Below are positions 31,021-41,640 of a DNA stretch of 64,000 nucleotides, piece after piece. Both the position numbers and the translations under genes were made by a program. Origin of the DNA: Sacculina carcini (lineage: Eukaryota > Arthropoda > Thecostraca > Sacculinidae); the NCBI GenBank assembly GCA_916048095.2, contig OU696573.1:6318918-6382917 (forward strand). The letters run 5' to 3'. Under the pieces are notes generated by a model. It worked only from the letters and a program-made list of their open reading frames with translations. It ran no database searches and was not told the origin of the DNA. How positions within the stretch are numbered: the first letter of the stretch is position 1; the number at the start of each line of letters is the position of its first letter.

Positions 31021-31162
31021 TCTTATTGATTCGTGTGTATTGTGTATGCGGAACTTTCGTTTCAGTTGTGTACAGATATGTTCGTTTGTTGTTGGCTACT
31101 TTCCAATGTTCATTCAATGCATATATGATGCTGAAAATAAAATGCCTGGAATAAAAAAAAAA
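31021..31162 (+). mobile_element. Short polyadenylated insertion (retrosequence-like)
   Basis: Between the LINE 3'UTR piece and the next LINE lies about 140 bp ending in AAAATAAAATG, a poly(A)-signal-like motif, and a run of ten A at 31,153-31,162. The body shows no similarity to neighbouring repeats. This is the shape of a short retroposed transcript end or SINE, but no A/B box was found. Confidence 0.35.
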
Positions 31163-31309
31163 TACCACGATCATATTACTCACTTTTCACATCTAGAGCT
31201 TCCTGATATCATCCCTATCATTTCTACAACAAACATTTCGCTTTCCCTGCGGACCCCATAATTTTTCGTGTCCTATCAGACTCTATTTTAGCTCCTGGTT
31301 CCCTTTCTA

Positions 31310-32050
31310 TTGCATTTAATCAATAGTTCTTTCCTTCATGGTGTATTCTATCCTGAGAAGCATGCAGTCATCCTTCCAATACTCAAAAAACCTTCACTCG
31401 ATCCCTCGCTATGTAGCAGTTATCGTCCTATTTCTCTACTCAACTTTCCATCTAAACTCCTCGAGTCTGCTATTTATTCTCAACTTGCGCTATTCATCAA
31501 CAAATCTCTTGAACCCTTCCAATCTGGTTTCAGGTCTGCTCACTCTACTGAATCTGTCCTAACCTCCGTTACTACTACTGTTTTTTCTCATTTCTCATTT
31601 AGTAAATCTGCTTTGCTTATCCTCCTTGATCTGTCGGCAGACTTTGACTTAGTTGACCATTCAATTTTAATCAGAAATCCCTCCTTTCTTGGTGTGTCCT
31701 CTTCAGCGCTCTCTCTTCTACATTCTTATCTTACTGATCGTTCCTACTCGGTGCAATTCAATTCCACTACTTTTAAGCAAACTCCTCTACTTTCGGGTGT
31801 GCCACAAGGTTCCATTCTAGCCCTGCTTCTATTCAATCTGTACATGTCTTCTCTATGTCCTATTCTCCGTCGCTATTCTGTCCAGTTCCACGTCTACGTA
31901 GACGATATACAAATAATTATTCCTCTTCTCTCCCCCATGCTTCGTTCTTATCAGACATTATCTATGCTATTTTTTCCTGGTGTGCTTCTCGCAGTCCCCT
32001 TCTTAAAACTTCCAAATCAGAATTCTTCATTCTACATCCTCCTCGCATAA
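31310..32050 (+). pseudogene. LINE D reverse-transcriptase N-terminal and palm part
   Basis: Reads MHLINSSFLHGVFYPEKHAV, ILKKPSLDPSLCSSYRPISL, EPFQSGFRSAHSTESVLTSV, LLILLDLSADFDLVDHSILI, LSGVPQGSILALLLFNLYMS and FHVYVDDIQIIIPLL (active site YVDD rather than YADD). The GP in the usual SILGP block is AL here. The frame leaves the RT reading at about 31,930; the continuation is in the frame of 31,855-32,460. Confidence 0.8.
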
Positions 32051-32934
32051 CACATCCGTTGCTCACTTTACCTCTATCTAAAAGTGTTCGTGATCTCGGA
32101 GTCATTCTGGATTCGTCACTTTCTTTTTCTGTAAATATTTCTGCTGTTGCTCGCACTTGTCATCTCATTCTACGTTCGCTATATCCTATCAGCCCTTTTC
32201 TCGACCGTCCCTCAGCTATTAAACTGATTTATTGTTTCATTTTTTCAAGAATCAACTACTACAATTCTTTATGTTTCTATGTACCTCGCTCCTCTCTGAA
32301 AATCCTGCAACATGTCATTAATAAATATTGTCGTTTCATGTTTTCTCCTTCCCAATTTTGTCATACCTCGCCCTATCTCTACACACTTCGATGGCTTCCG
32401 ATCATCCCTCGCATCCACTTTTATATTTGCTTTCTTGTTTACTTTAAATTTGCTTTCTAGTTTACTACCGCTTCAACTTCAGTCTACCACTTCAGTCACT
32501 TCAGTCTACCGCGTGCGGCGCTGGAGTGCGCACGCGACCGGGGCTCCTGTGATAATTTGTCGTGTAGTTATTGTTATGTATATCTATGTTGTAAGATGCT
32601 TCTAAAACCACGTAGTTGATGAGTATCGCAATAAATGAAATATAAACTTTTGCATGACCCCCAGCAACCTACGTACCTCTCGCAGCTTCTTACACTCTCT
32701 AATAATTTTCTTTCCCGTCATCCACTTCCTCTATCCCGTCCACGAGCCCTCAATGAATCTACTTGGTCTAGTAAATCCTTCCCTTTCTATGCTCCACCTT
32801 TGTACAACTCTCTTCCCTCCCATGTTATCTCCTCCACATCCTTATCATCGTTTTCCTCTTCTCTGCGCAATAATCTCTTTGATAAATCTTTGGATCATGA
32901 CTCTCACTCTCCTACTCCTTACGCTTCGCTCTGA
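31855..32934 (+). pseudogene. LINE D reverse-transcriptase C-terminal part
   Basis: 31,930-32,440 reads LKTSKSEFFILHPPRITHP, VRDLGVILDSSLSFSVNI, HLILRSLYPISPFLDRPSAI, CFIFSRINYYNSLCFYVP, LRWLPIIPRIHFYICFLVY. After the inserted segment it resumes at 32,645 with KLLHDPQQPTYLSQLLTLSN, RPRALNESTWSSKSFPFYAP and ends PTPYASL. Apart from the insertion this portion is open. Thumb and C-terminal domain of the L2/CR1-like RT. Confidence 0.8.
32443..32643 (+). mobile_element. About 200-bp insertion with poly(A)-signal inside LINE D
   Basis: The LINE reading CFLVY (ending about 32,442) resumes as KLLHDP at 32,645, as LINE A's uninterrupted CLIYKILHN shows. The intervening sequence is GC-richer in its middle (GCGTGCGGCGCTGGAGTGCG) and ends GTATCGCAATAAATGAAATA, containing AATAAA. 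A near-duplicate TTTGCTTTCTTGTTTAC / TTTGCTTTCTAGTTTAC lies at its left edge. It could be a SINE or retroposed mRNA end; identity unknown. Confidence 0.45.
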
Positions 32935-33040
32935 GCCATCATACCGTACCCGTCTCGCTTGATATATTTACACGAATTTTTTTGCCCTTTCTGCTTTCTT
33001 CTTACTGCCATGTTTCAATTTTGCGGTGTGTATGCATGAT

Positions 33041-33042
<2 letters not shown>

Positions 33043-33097
<55 letters not shown>

Positions 33098-33122
33098 GTG
33101 TGTGTGCTTGTGGGTGTGTGTA
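33043..33122. repeat. (TG)n microsatellite
   Basis: An almost pure TG run from 33,043 to 33,088 continues as an interrupted TG/AG-rich tract to about 33,122. It lies in what should be the LINE D 3'UTR, shortly before the gap. Confidence 0.9.
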
Positions 33123-33188
33123 TTGTCCGCTTGTTTGTTTTCCATAAGAGGCGTGTCTTACCTATTTGTTTTTTGCACCATCATTTGT

Positions 33189-33388
33189 NNNNNNNNNNNN
33201 NNNNNNNNNNNNNNNNNNNNNNNNNNNNNNNNNNNNNNNNNNNNNNNNNNNNNNNNNNNNNNNNNNNNNNNNNNNNNNNNNNNNNNNNNNNNNNNNNNNN
33301 NNNNNNNNNNNNNNNNNNNNNNNNNNNNNNNNNNNNNNNNNNNNNNNNNNNNNNNNNNNNNNNNNNNNNNNNNNNNNNNNNNNNNNNN
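33189..33388. other. Sequence gap (200 N)
   Basis: Exactly 200 N bases, probably a placeholder of standard length rather than a measured distance. The left side is LINE D 3'UTR and a (TG)n run, the right side the dispersed AT-rich repeat, so the real distance and join are unknown. Confidence 0.95.
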
Positions 33389-33807
33389 GCCCGTCGTGCT
33401 GAATAATTCATAACTCAGACACGAAACAATGAAAAATGACTAAACTTTTTCATCATAATGTTTTCAAAATATATTTATAACTTAACATCACAATCCAGCA
33501 TTGAAACCCACCCGTTGTGCGGATAAATATATATAGTAAAATAAATATTGAATTAATTAAAGAAAACGAATACGAATTTATAAAAAAGTAAACCCATCAA
33601 AAATCAAAAGATTGGCAAAACATTTTCCCTCGAACAGCCTCATTTTTATACCCGCCCGTCGTGCAGAACGATAAGTAAAATATAATGCATAAAAAAACAA
33701 AAAACTTGACCAATGGAAACAGCTAAATTTGTAAATTTTTGTGTTAATTAATGTCTGAGTTTTTCCCTCAACACTCTTCAAATTTAAACCCGTCCTTCGT
33801 GTGAAGT

Positions 33808-34769
33808 TGTGGTGTGATCGTGAGCGAGAGAGAGAGTCGTGTTTGTGGTGCGATCGGAGTGTGACGTCTTGTAGGCGCGCGTGGGGCGGTGATGCCCACG
33901 CGCGCCTGTCTGTAATGTATTTTAGTTTCTGGTTTTGTTACAAGCTATTTCGGCCTTTTGTTTCTTATTTGGAAATATTGCTTATCTGCGACCCGGCTTC
34001 AGCAGCGGAGATAGTACCCTGCAGTATTTGCAGCGGCCTGGAGGACGTGGTGGAGGTGCTCGGCGGCGTGTCAGGTTGGTGTGCAGGGGGACGGCAGGAG
34101 AGCATGGTGCCGGCAGGAAGCTGCGGGGGAGCTGTGGCCGAGGGTTGCTCGTCGTCCCACCTGCACTGGTGTTGGACTCGTCGCCGGGCAGATAGAAGAT
34201 CGCTGGTGGAGGCTGCTGGTGCTGGAGGGCATGTGAGAGAAAGGAGCTGCTGAAGCCGGAGGAGAAATGACGAACGACGACGACGGTGCGGCTTGCGTGT
34301 GCGGCGGAGTCACGGCTGTCTGCGACGGGGTGCTGAATAGCACGGGTGTCGGCGGGAGCACAGTGGGTGCTGGGGCCGAGGTGTTGTGCCCTGTTGCGGC
34401 AGCCTGTGATAAAGAAGACGGCAGGCTGCGGCGAAGCACTGAAGAGCACGGGCGGAGGCGGGAGCGCGGTGGACGCTGGGGCCTGACGTGTTGTGCTTCG
34501 CCGCAACCACGGTGTGTGCATCTGGTGGAGGCCGTCGTCGAGTTAGGTTTTTTATTGGTTCCTGGTTTGCTTGGTTCGCGTTATTTAATTGTCTGTTCCT
34601 TTGTTGATTTATGTTTCTTTAAAACAGGTGGAGGTGTGGTGTGATCGTGAGCGAGAGAGAGAGTCGTGTTTGTGGTGCGATCGGAGTGTGACGTCTTGTA
34701 GGCGCGCGTGGGGCGGTGATGCCCACGCGCGCCTGTCTGTAATATATTTTAGTTTCTGGTTTTGTTACA
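33808..34769 (+). mobile_element. Miniature LTR element (TRIM-like), whole, 962 bp
   Basis: Two direct repeats of 135 bp, 33,808-33,942 and 34,635-34,769, differ at one base. Each starts TGTGG and ends TTACA (TG...CA ends). The whole is bracketed by the 5-bp duplication GAAGT (33,803-33,807 and 34,770-34,774). The internal part is GC-rich, about 690 bp, with no retroelement protein, and has a purine-rich AAACAGGTGGAGG just before the right LTR. No clear primer-binding site is seen next to the left LTR. It looks complete as a non-autonomous element and young. Confidence 0.85.
34326..34510 (+). repeat. Tandem duplication inside the miniature LTR element
   Basis: Two units about 107 bp apart share GCTGAATAGCACGGG / ACTGAAGAGCACGGG, GGCGGGAGC and GCTGGGGCC with GTGTTGTGC. 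They make most of the GC-rich interior. Open frames across them are long only because of the GC-rich composition; no protein family is recognised. Confidence 0.55.
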
Positions 34770-35150
34770 GAAGTCATTCAGAAGTGTAACACTATCAAAA
34801 CAATGACACTTTCCGTCATCTCTAACTCCAGGTTAATGCTTCCTCTAAAGCAGCATATGCATATAGTTTGCATTACATGATATTGCAACACATATGCTTA
34901 TGTAACTTATGCTTATGCAGCTTGAAATTAAACCAATTAAATTACACATTTAAATTCAGTAGTTTACTTTGTTCCCAGTAGCATTTTACCCGCGCGTCAT
35001 GCAGACAATTCAGGTGTAAATATTGAGGACAATAAGGCCTTTCTATTCAGTATAGTGTAGCATTAATTAAGCTCTACGCAATAAAACCACACCATCCATG
35101 ATTGGAGCTAATATGATGCATTCTTAATTGTAATTGGGCTTCAGTAAAAT

Positions 35151-35792
35151 TCAATCAGCTCATGAGTAGGTGTCAAATTGGCAAAATGTCATTTTGAATT
35201 TACACCGCCGTAACTTCCTTTAGCTACACTTTGGGAAATTCAAAATTATACCATATTGTGGAAAAAAAATTTCTAGCACGATAGTATAATTTATTTTAAT
35301 GTGTTATAAAAAACGAAATTCCCAGCAAGATGGTATCATTTATTTAGATGTGTGATATTTAGCTCTTGAGAAATAGAGAAAAAAGTAAACAAAATTGGCC
35401 GCTCAAAGTCTAATGAAAATTTTGAATGTAGATTCAAATTTTATCACTTTTAAATATTTTATATTCAAATTTTTGGTATTAATTATAGCTTCTCTTGTAG
35501 AACAGAACATTTTCTACACAGTGGTTTAATTTGTATAGTTGTACTATTGCTGGTTTATGAATAGTAGATGGCAGAATATTGACCAAAATTTTCGCATTTT
35601 TCAGGGCTCATTTGGTCTTTTCACCGCTATAAATTTTTGGGCTTTATTTTTCAAATCTCAACTTTGTAGACAGTAATATTTCCACTGTGATGGTATAAAT
35701 TGTTGGCGGGTACGCCAAGTGGTGGCCGAGTAGTAGCTAGCAGAAAATGGACCAAGGAGGGTGGGACACACAGACACACACAGACACACACA

Positions 35793-35827
<35 letters not shown>

Positions 35828-35832
35828 GATCT

Positions 35833-35908
<76 letters not shown>

Positions 35909-36799
35909 GTAAAAAATATTGTAAAATAGATCATTACAACTATTAACAAACTAATCAACAAAGTTTGAATCATTTTTCAATAAATGCAATATATGACACC
36001 TAGAATATATTTCATAATATAACATTTGTACGCTATATTTTGGATGATGGCAGATTAATAGATAGTTTAAAAGCTGGTAAATTGGTAAGTCAATGTATAT
36101 GTGGACGATATGTAGACAGCACTATATGCAGCTTCAGTAAGGGCAGGTAAAACTCACATATATCCGAAAGCCCATTCAAAGAAAAGAGTTAGAAAGGAAC
36201 AAATAAATCACGAAATTATTCAAAACTACAAGTATACACACACATACACAAATATACACACATTCAAACGCACAGACTGAAATGCACATGCCTACGTAAA
36301 ACATGCGTACACATTCACTAGGGCAGCTCACACATCTGTACACACAGACGCAACCACGCATTTGCACACAGGCGTCAATTCGCTATTGATTCCATGATTG
36401 TTTAATAGATTGTAATACATTGTTTTTTTAAAACAGCCAAATTTAAGTGTGAATGAACAGATAATAAAGAAACAAACAAACAAACAAATAAAAATATAAC
36501 AATCAAAAACAAATTCGCTTGTACTCCATAATATCAACCTGCCTACATTTCTCGAATTTAAAACAACTTACATCAATATAAAAACTTTGTTAACTCAACT
36601 TACATCATATGAATCAATATAAAAATATAAATCACTTACAAATAAATCAAATAGCAATCAGCAATGTGTCCACTTGCTCTACATAGTATCACACCAGCAT
36701 ACACCAGGCGTCTCAAGCACTCGGCATTCTCATTAGTGCATCTATACCATTTGCATTTATACTTAATCGAAGTAGTCGCTTTGTATACACAGGTAAATG
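35151..36799. other. AT-rich stretch without genes; long microsatellites
   Basis: No coding or RNA gene is seen. The stretch contains a (CA)n tract at 35,766-35,824 and a (TA)n tract at 35,835-35,905, and minor CA-rich pieces near 36,230-36,270. The rest is AT-rich unique-looking DNA. Confidence 0.55.
35766..35905. repeat. Compound (CA)n-(TA)n microsatellite
   Basis: CA repeats (with CAGA interruptions at the start) to 35,824, a ten-base joint, then an uninterrupted TA run of 71 bases to 35,905. Open frames across it are repeat artefacts. Confidence 0.95.
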
Positions 36800-36803
36800 T
36801 TAA

Positions 36804-37791
36804 CCCATTAATGCCCAAAGTTAACCAAAATAGGTAGATGAGTGATTTTCACAGGAACACCTATTTATGGCACACTCAACATTTGTAGTAAATTTAACAG
36901 AAAAATATTTAATAGTTTTTAAGATATGAGCTGTCCAGTTTTCTGGACGCTGGGCACCTAGCAGTAACACTATTCCATTTGATCCAAGAAATCCAAGAAA
37001 TCCATCAAAGAAATTTGATGTCCATGGTTATGATTTTGGGGGAGGCTTAGGGGGGCTTGACATATTTGGGGGGAACCGTAGCCCCCCAAGACCCCTTGGC
37101 GCCGCGACTGACCATTATATATACAGCAGCATTATATTAGAGATAAGACTTCGGGAAAATGCAATTTTGAGCAGCCCCTCGGTCTCCTGGAGACTTACGA
37201 CACCTTTTTACGCTATTTTATAATAAATTTCAATAGCATGTGTCAGTCAACGGGGCTCCTCAACACTCCGGCCGCCCCGGCGGGGGTGCTGGGGTTGTTG
37301 CTACGGTTCTGCCAGGACTATCATATTTACGACTCCAATACAACCTATTGTTTGGATATTCAGCATATCAACTCAACATGAATCCTCCAAGCACTACTAA
37401 AATATCATCTGCTGTCACATTCAGCGATCTATTTTGTTGGACTGCATACAAATTTGTCTGTGCAACAAGGTTTGAATGAATTTTTGTTCTAAAACAATCT
37501 AAATAGCTCAAGCTATGTACCAGTTGATACGACTTCATCAGGAAGAAGAGAGCCTCGGTTGATTGCTGTTTATAAGAAATTCAGGGCAATATGGATGTAC
37601 ATCAGATTTCATATACATCTTCAAAAATCAACACATAAGCAGTAAGTTATCGATTTGCTGAGTCCTTTTTTTGTTTGTTACACTATATAAGCGTATCAAT
37701 TGATCAGTAGAAGCCCTAAATGATATCAGTTATAAAAAATATAAGTAATGATTCTTGTTATATTATACGTAAACTTGTAATGATCAAAACA

Positions 37792-37832
<41 letters not shown>

Positions 37833-38242
37833 TTTCCAATGAACCTAGGTAATGGATGCCCAGCGTCCAGAAAAATGGACACCCGTAAGTACACTGTTAT
37901 AACTCAAGGCCATATCATATGCGATACCTATTTATGATTTAAATTCAGAGCTACAACAATCATGTACTTGTTAAAACAGTTGTATGTAAATAAAACTGGT
38001 AGTAAATAAATTAGGGCAATATGACTGATCCGGACCGACGCCGTGCAGCCGCCATGATGCAACTCTGCAGTGTACTGGTTCTCAACACGTACGTTATGTT
38101 TGTCTGCGCTGCCCGTTTTATCGCAGACAGGCTGATGTTCAGGGTATCTCCTCATCATATTATTACACTTCAATACCGCCAGGTAAAATCACTATGGCGG
38201 ATTTCCTAGCGTCCATTTTTCTGGACGCCAGGTCTTAATGGG
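36804..38242. mobile_element. piggyBac-like non-autonomous element, 1,439 bp
   Basis: TTAA at 36,800-36,803 and 38,243-38,246 flanks ends CCCATTAATGCCC and its inverted partner ...TCTTAATGGG, the TTAA target plus CCC...GGG ends expected of piggyBac. A palindromic motif built on GCGTCCA-GAAAA-TGGAC occurs near both ends (36,936-36,955 and 38,209-38,230) and once internally (37,856-37,885). The interior has a (TA)n run (37,797-37,828) and a G/C-tract piece at 37,035-37,105 that looks like the end of another DNA transposon. Open frames inside (37,240-37,479; 37,928-38,173 minus; 38,021-38,209) show no transposase motif. Confidence 0.65.
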
Positions 38243-38246
38243 TTAA

Positions 38247-39068
38247 TCATAATTTCGTTATTAATTTTAATATTTCCTCATTATGATTATACAGTTCTAT
38301 TTGATTTTGCGTTATTATGTTATCTTAATCAGTGTGGTGTACAACTGTCTGTGACCAACTATATTTAGTGTTTTGATTAGTAAACTCCACGTGATTCATC
38401 GTCTATTTCTAGTGTTTCTTTCTTCATTAGCTCTCATTTTAATGTCTAAAGTTATATTTCTCAAACTTTTTTTCGCTTCATCTCCTGAAGGCTCCCAGTA
38501 CATGACACCAAAACAAGCTAGTAATTGTGCTGGGACTGTTCCTCTGCCACTGGATTTGCCAGTAATAAATAGTAACAATACTTAGAGACAATATGACACA
38601 TTTTGACATATTTTGATGACAGTAATTTCAGTCTTGAATTGCTTTAATTGCCATTTGTATAAAAACTGTTATTTTTCAACACTTCATTGCGTTTTCATAT
38701 TTTTCGTTAAAAATAAGTTATATTTGGGATATGAGGCACTTCTATGTGAGCCACTCGATTTGAGGCTGTGTGAAGGACGTCAAGGACAGCACGGTGAATA
38801 TCTGTTCAGTTGGACCATTCAAACAGTGCGTGTGCGTGTTGAGTGTTGAAAGCGGGAGTTGTTCGCGATGAAAAACCAATCGACACGGGGCCAACGCGTC
38901 AGTAGCAGCGCCAAAAGAATCCAAGTCACCTGAGCCTGAGCAAATTTTCCGCCGACTGCTCTCAGGGAATGCGCTCGAGAATCTCGGCCTGTGGACACGT
39001 TCGTCTTGTCATCGTCCTTCAGCAAGATTAACTGCCAACCACTCAAGCACACACACGCATACATACAG

Positions 39069-39101
<33 letters not shown>

Positions 39102-40190
39102 TATACATAGAGGATAGTGTGTTGATTTAACAAAGTATCAGGATCGCGTGAGATCGCCGGGAATGATTGATAGGAAAGAAAGTCATACAGAAGAACGCTA
39201 CGACGCGGCTCTGTTTTTGGCGTCTGGTTTTTCGGAGACCAGCTCTCGGCATCTTTCTATGTGCTTCAATGTGCGGTTTTGCGTATGTGTAATTAGTGTA
39301 TGCATATATGTGTGTGCGTGTGTATTTGTGATGTGGGGGTGAATTTTTGCACCAGGACTGAGAGAGCGAACAATATGGCAGGCGGGCTGATGCGTATCAC
39401 CGGCTACGACAAGATTCCCGCGACAGCCGTGATACTTGTCAGCATTGATCATATTTAACATATACACACAGGCGCACACACACGAACGCACAGATAGACA
39501 CATACACACGAACGCACAGATAGACACATACACACACACATTTTGCCGTACACTTGAACTAGTAGGCATCTTGTACCACAGGGTAGACCTAAACTATTTT
39601 TTTTTAATTTATGCGCTTGATTTTTTTCTCAATTTTTCTGTGGTCTAAATAACCTAAATATGACAATTGTTTTTATTTTCTACTTCGGCGACACATGCCG
39701 CCTTAGTCATGAATATTTTGGGTTTCTGTGAAAGTCTTTTTTTTGACATTTCCATGAAGAATTTCCCAAATCCGGTACATTGCATCATACTTTTATTATT
39801 TCCTTCAGGCTTATGCTACATCATCAAAAAATATGAAAGAAAACTGAAAACGTTTGCCTGCGAGTAAAATGAATGACAAATTTAATGACTTTCACTTACC
39901 CAGTACCTATTAATTGTAACAACTTGTATATATGTGAAAATCTTTCACTGCTACTGTTATGGTGAATTGTTTCATACTATATGATCTGGCGTCATCACAT
40001 AGCTAACTTATTTAGAGGTGTATGGGAAACTGTTTTAACCAATGGTAAGAGTAATGCATAAATATATAAATTAGAAATGGAAGAATCCGATCATGAAATA
40101 TTGAAGAGTTCTGAGCTAGACTTAATACAGATTTCGTACTCCGAGAGCAGACTATGGAGAAGTAGCGCGGTTGAAACTCATTAATATAAC
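38247..40190. other. No recognisable gene; CA-rich microsatellites
   Basis: A (CA)n run lies at 39,069-39,097, with interrupted CA/GT tracts at 39,280-39,320 and 39,460-39,540. Short open frames, including 39,198-39,569 (minus), have no recognised motif. Nothing else supported. Confidence 0.5.
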
Positions 40191-40194
40191 AGTT

Positions 40195-41075
40195 CACGCC
40201 CAACAACCGACATTTGAGAGTCACATTCTGAAACTAGTTTGTTCGACATCGTGGAAACTGGGCATTATAAGACAGGTGTATCGGGTGTTCCGTCGCCACA
40301 CAATCTTCAAATGTTGTTTTCGTTGCTTCATTTTGCCAATTCTGAAGTACTGCGTCCTCATGTGGATATATGATACATGATACATGTATCTGCTGCCGCT
40401 TGTCACCTCAATATCATAAAAAGAATTGTTAGAACTTGCAAGTTCCTCTGTAGTGACTTGTTTCTTGGTGATCTTTGCCATCGCTGAAAGGGTAGCAGCG
40501 TGTATATGCTGTACAAGATCAAGCACAACGACCATCATCAGATGAATAAGTCACATCCTGGTGATTTCTTGGCAGCAAGAAGCACACGGTTTGCATTAGA
40601 CAGCATTCCCATTGTATGCCACCAATTTGCTGTCGTACAAAGCAATTTCAACGTTGCCTCCTTCCGTCTACTGTGGGTGCTTGGAACGCATTGAGGGATG
40701 ATGTTTTCTCGCAGATCAATCAGAAAAAATTCAAGGCCAAAGTCAATGAAATGCTATTGAAAGAGCGCAATTGACTGTTAATTGTTATTTATTTATTGAT
40801 TGATTTATATTTCAATTATTATATATTATATAATTCCATGTATATAATATATTTTATTATTGATTCATATTAATTGTTGGTTGTCATTTGTTAAATCGCA
40901 TATATATTCGTTGCTTATTGTTGATATTTGTTGAGAGGTGTAGGCGGAGTGACATTATGGAGTGATGAACATAATGTTATTGATGATGAACATAATGTTA
41001 TTGATGATGAATATAATGTTATTGGATGGATTGTTGATTGTTATCTATTTGTTATTTTGTTTTCGAACTCTCCTT
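40195..41075 (+). mobile_element. Jockey/I-like LINE 3' part (third copy)
   Basis: The plus strand encodes TFESHILKLVCSTSWKLGII, KCCFRCFILPILKYCVLMW, CKFLCSDLFLGDLCHR in a neighbouring frame, then MYMLYKIKHNDHHQMNKSHP and KKFKAKVNEMLLKERN, the same coding end as 13,417-14,082. The 3'UTR follows: GGCGGAGTGACATTATGGA matches the other copies, with an extra triple repeat of about 24 bp (GATGAACATAATGTTATT) at 40,964-41,025. It is truncated at both ends; several frameshifts. More decayed than the copy at 12,631. Confidence 0.75.
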
Positions 41076-41640
41076 TTAGAATTATTTACTCTTTGAAACT
41101 CCATACGATTGACGTAATCCTCCAGATAGGCCGGTGATTGTCAAACTCAGCATCACCTAGCAGTCTGCAGATACGTGAGCTGTGGAGATGCGGGTGGTGG
41201 ACCCGTAGCCTGTAAACAAGCAGTTTGCGAAGACACAGTATATCTTGAGTTTTATGGTATTGCTTATTTCGACTGCGACAAACCTGGCTTAGCGTCTTCG
41301 GATACATGTGTCAGTGTGCTGTAATTGGACTGTGTTGGGATGTGCTTAGGCAGTGTGTTTGTACTTAATGGCTTACTGTTCTGGTGAACACAGGTCTGCT
41401 CCGCTCGTAATATCATTTGTGCTCTACCATGAATCATGTTTTGATGTTCAGTGAAGCAACGGTGTTGACTGAAGTGTGTCATCCAACCCCTTTATGAACC
41501 GGAGAGCTTGTCGTTGCGTAGTGTCGGTCGGCCCGAGTCGTCAACTTTTATTTGATATTGATCATAGGGCTGGGCTCCAACAACTGCAACAGAACGATTC
41601 CATCTTTAATTTTGTCGCCCAGTTCGATTTCAAAGAAGTC
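41076..41640. other. No recognisable gene
   Basis: Mixed-composition DNA between a LINE 3'UTR and a gypsy fragment. Short minus-strand open frames at 41,086-41,307 and 41,264-41,482 show no family motif. Confidence 0.45.

Larger units (their letters stand above)
31200..32970 (+). mobile_element. L2-like LINE D (5'-truncated RT and part of 3'UTR)
   Basis: The plus strand carries RT from VLSDSILAPGSLSIAFNQ-like sequence at about 31,265 to the ORF end PTPYASL at 32,934. It is closest in pattern to LINE A, which also ends TPYASL. It contains a roughly 200-bp insertion at about 32,443-32,643 and frame changes near 31,900. The 3' end beyond 33,000 dissolves into a (TG)n run and the sequence gap, so the tail is not seen. 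Confidence 0.85.
33389..35150. repeat. Dispersed AT-rich repeat, copy 2, with repeated GC core
   Basis: A core related to ACCCGCCCGTCGTGCGGA recurs at about 33,389, 33,502, 33,650, 33,788 and 34,985, spaced near 120-150 bp in the first block, each in AT-rich DNA. The right part (35,012-35,147) matches 30,541-30,632. The miniature LTR element at 33,808-34,769 lies inside one unit. On the complementary strand the cores at 33,490-33,513 and 34,979-35,003 read GC core, then a few T/A, then ATGCTGG or ATGCTAC, like Helitron 3' ends. Confidence 0.65.

Noticed and set aside
33801-34653. Several long open frames on both strands (for example 34,267-34,644 plus and 33,982-34,521 minus) suggesting a GC-rich gene
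   Set aside because: They all fall in the GC-rich interior of the miniature LTR element, overlap in many frames and show no domain; frame length is explained by composition and the internal tandem duplication.
35700-35973. Open frames of alternating residues (IYIYIY, THTHTH)
   Set aside because: Artefacts of the (CA)n and (TA)n microsatellite.
37928-38209. Open frames inside the piggyBac-like element as a possible transposase
   Set aside because: Neither strand shows DDD motifs or the Cys-rich C-terminal domain of piggyBac transposases.
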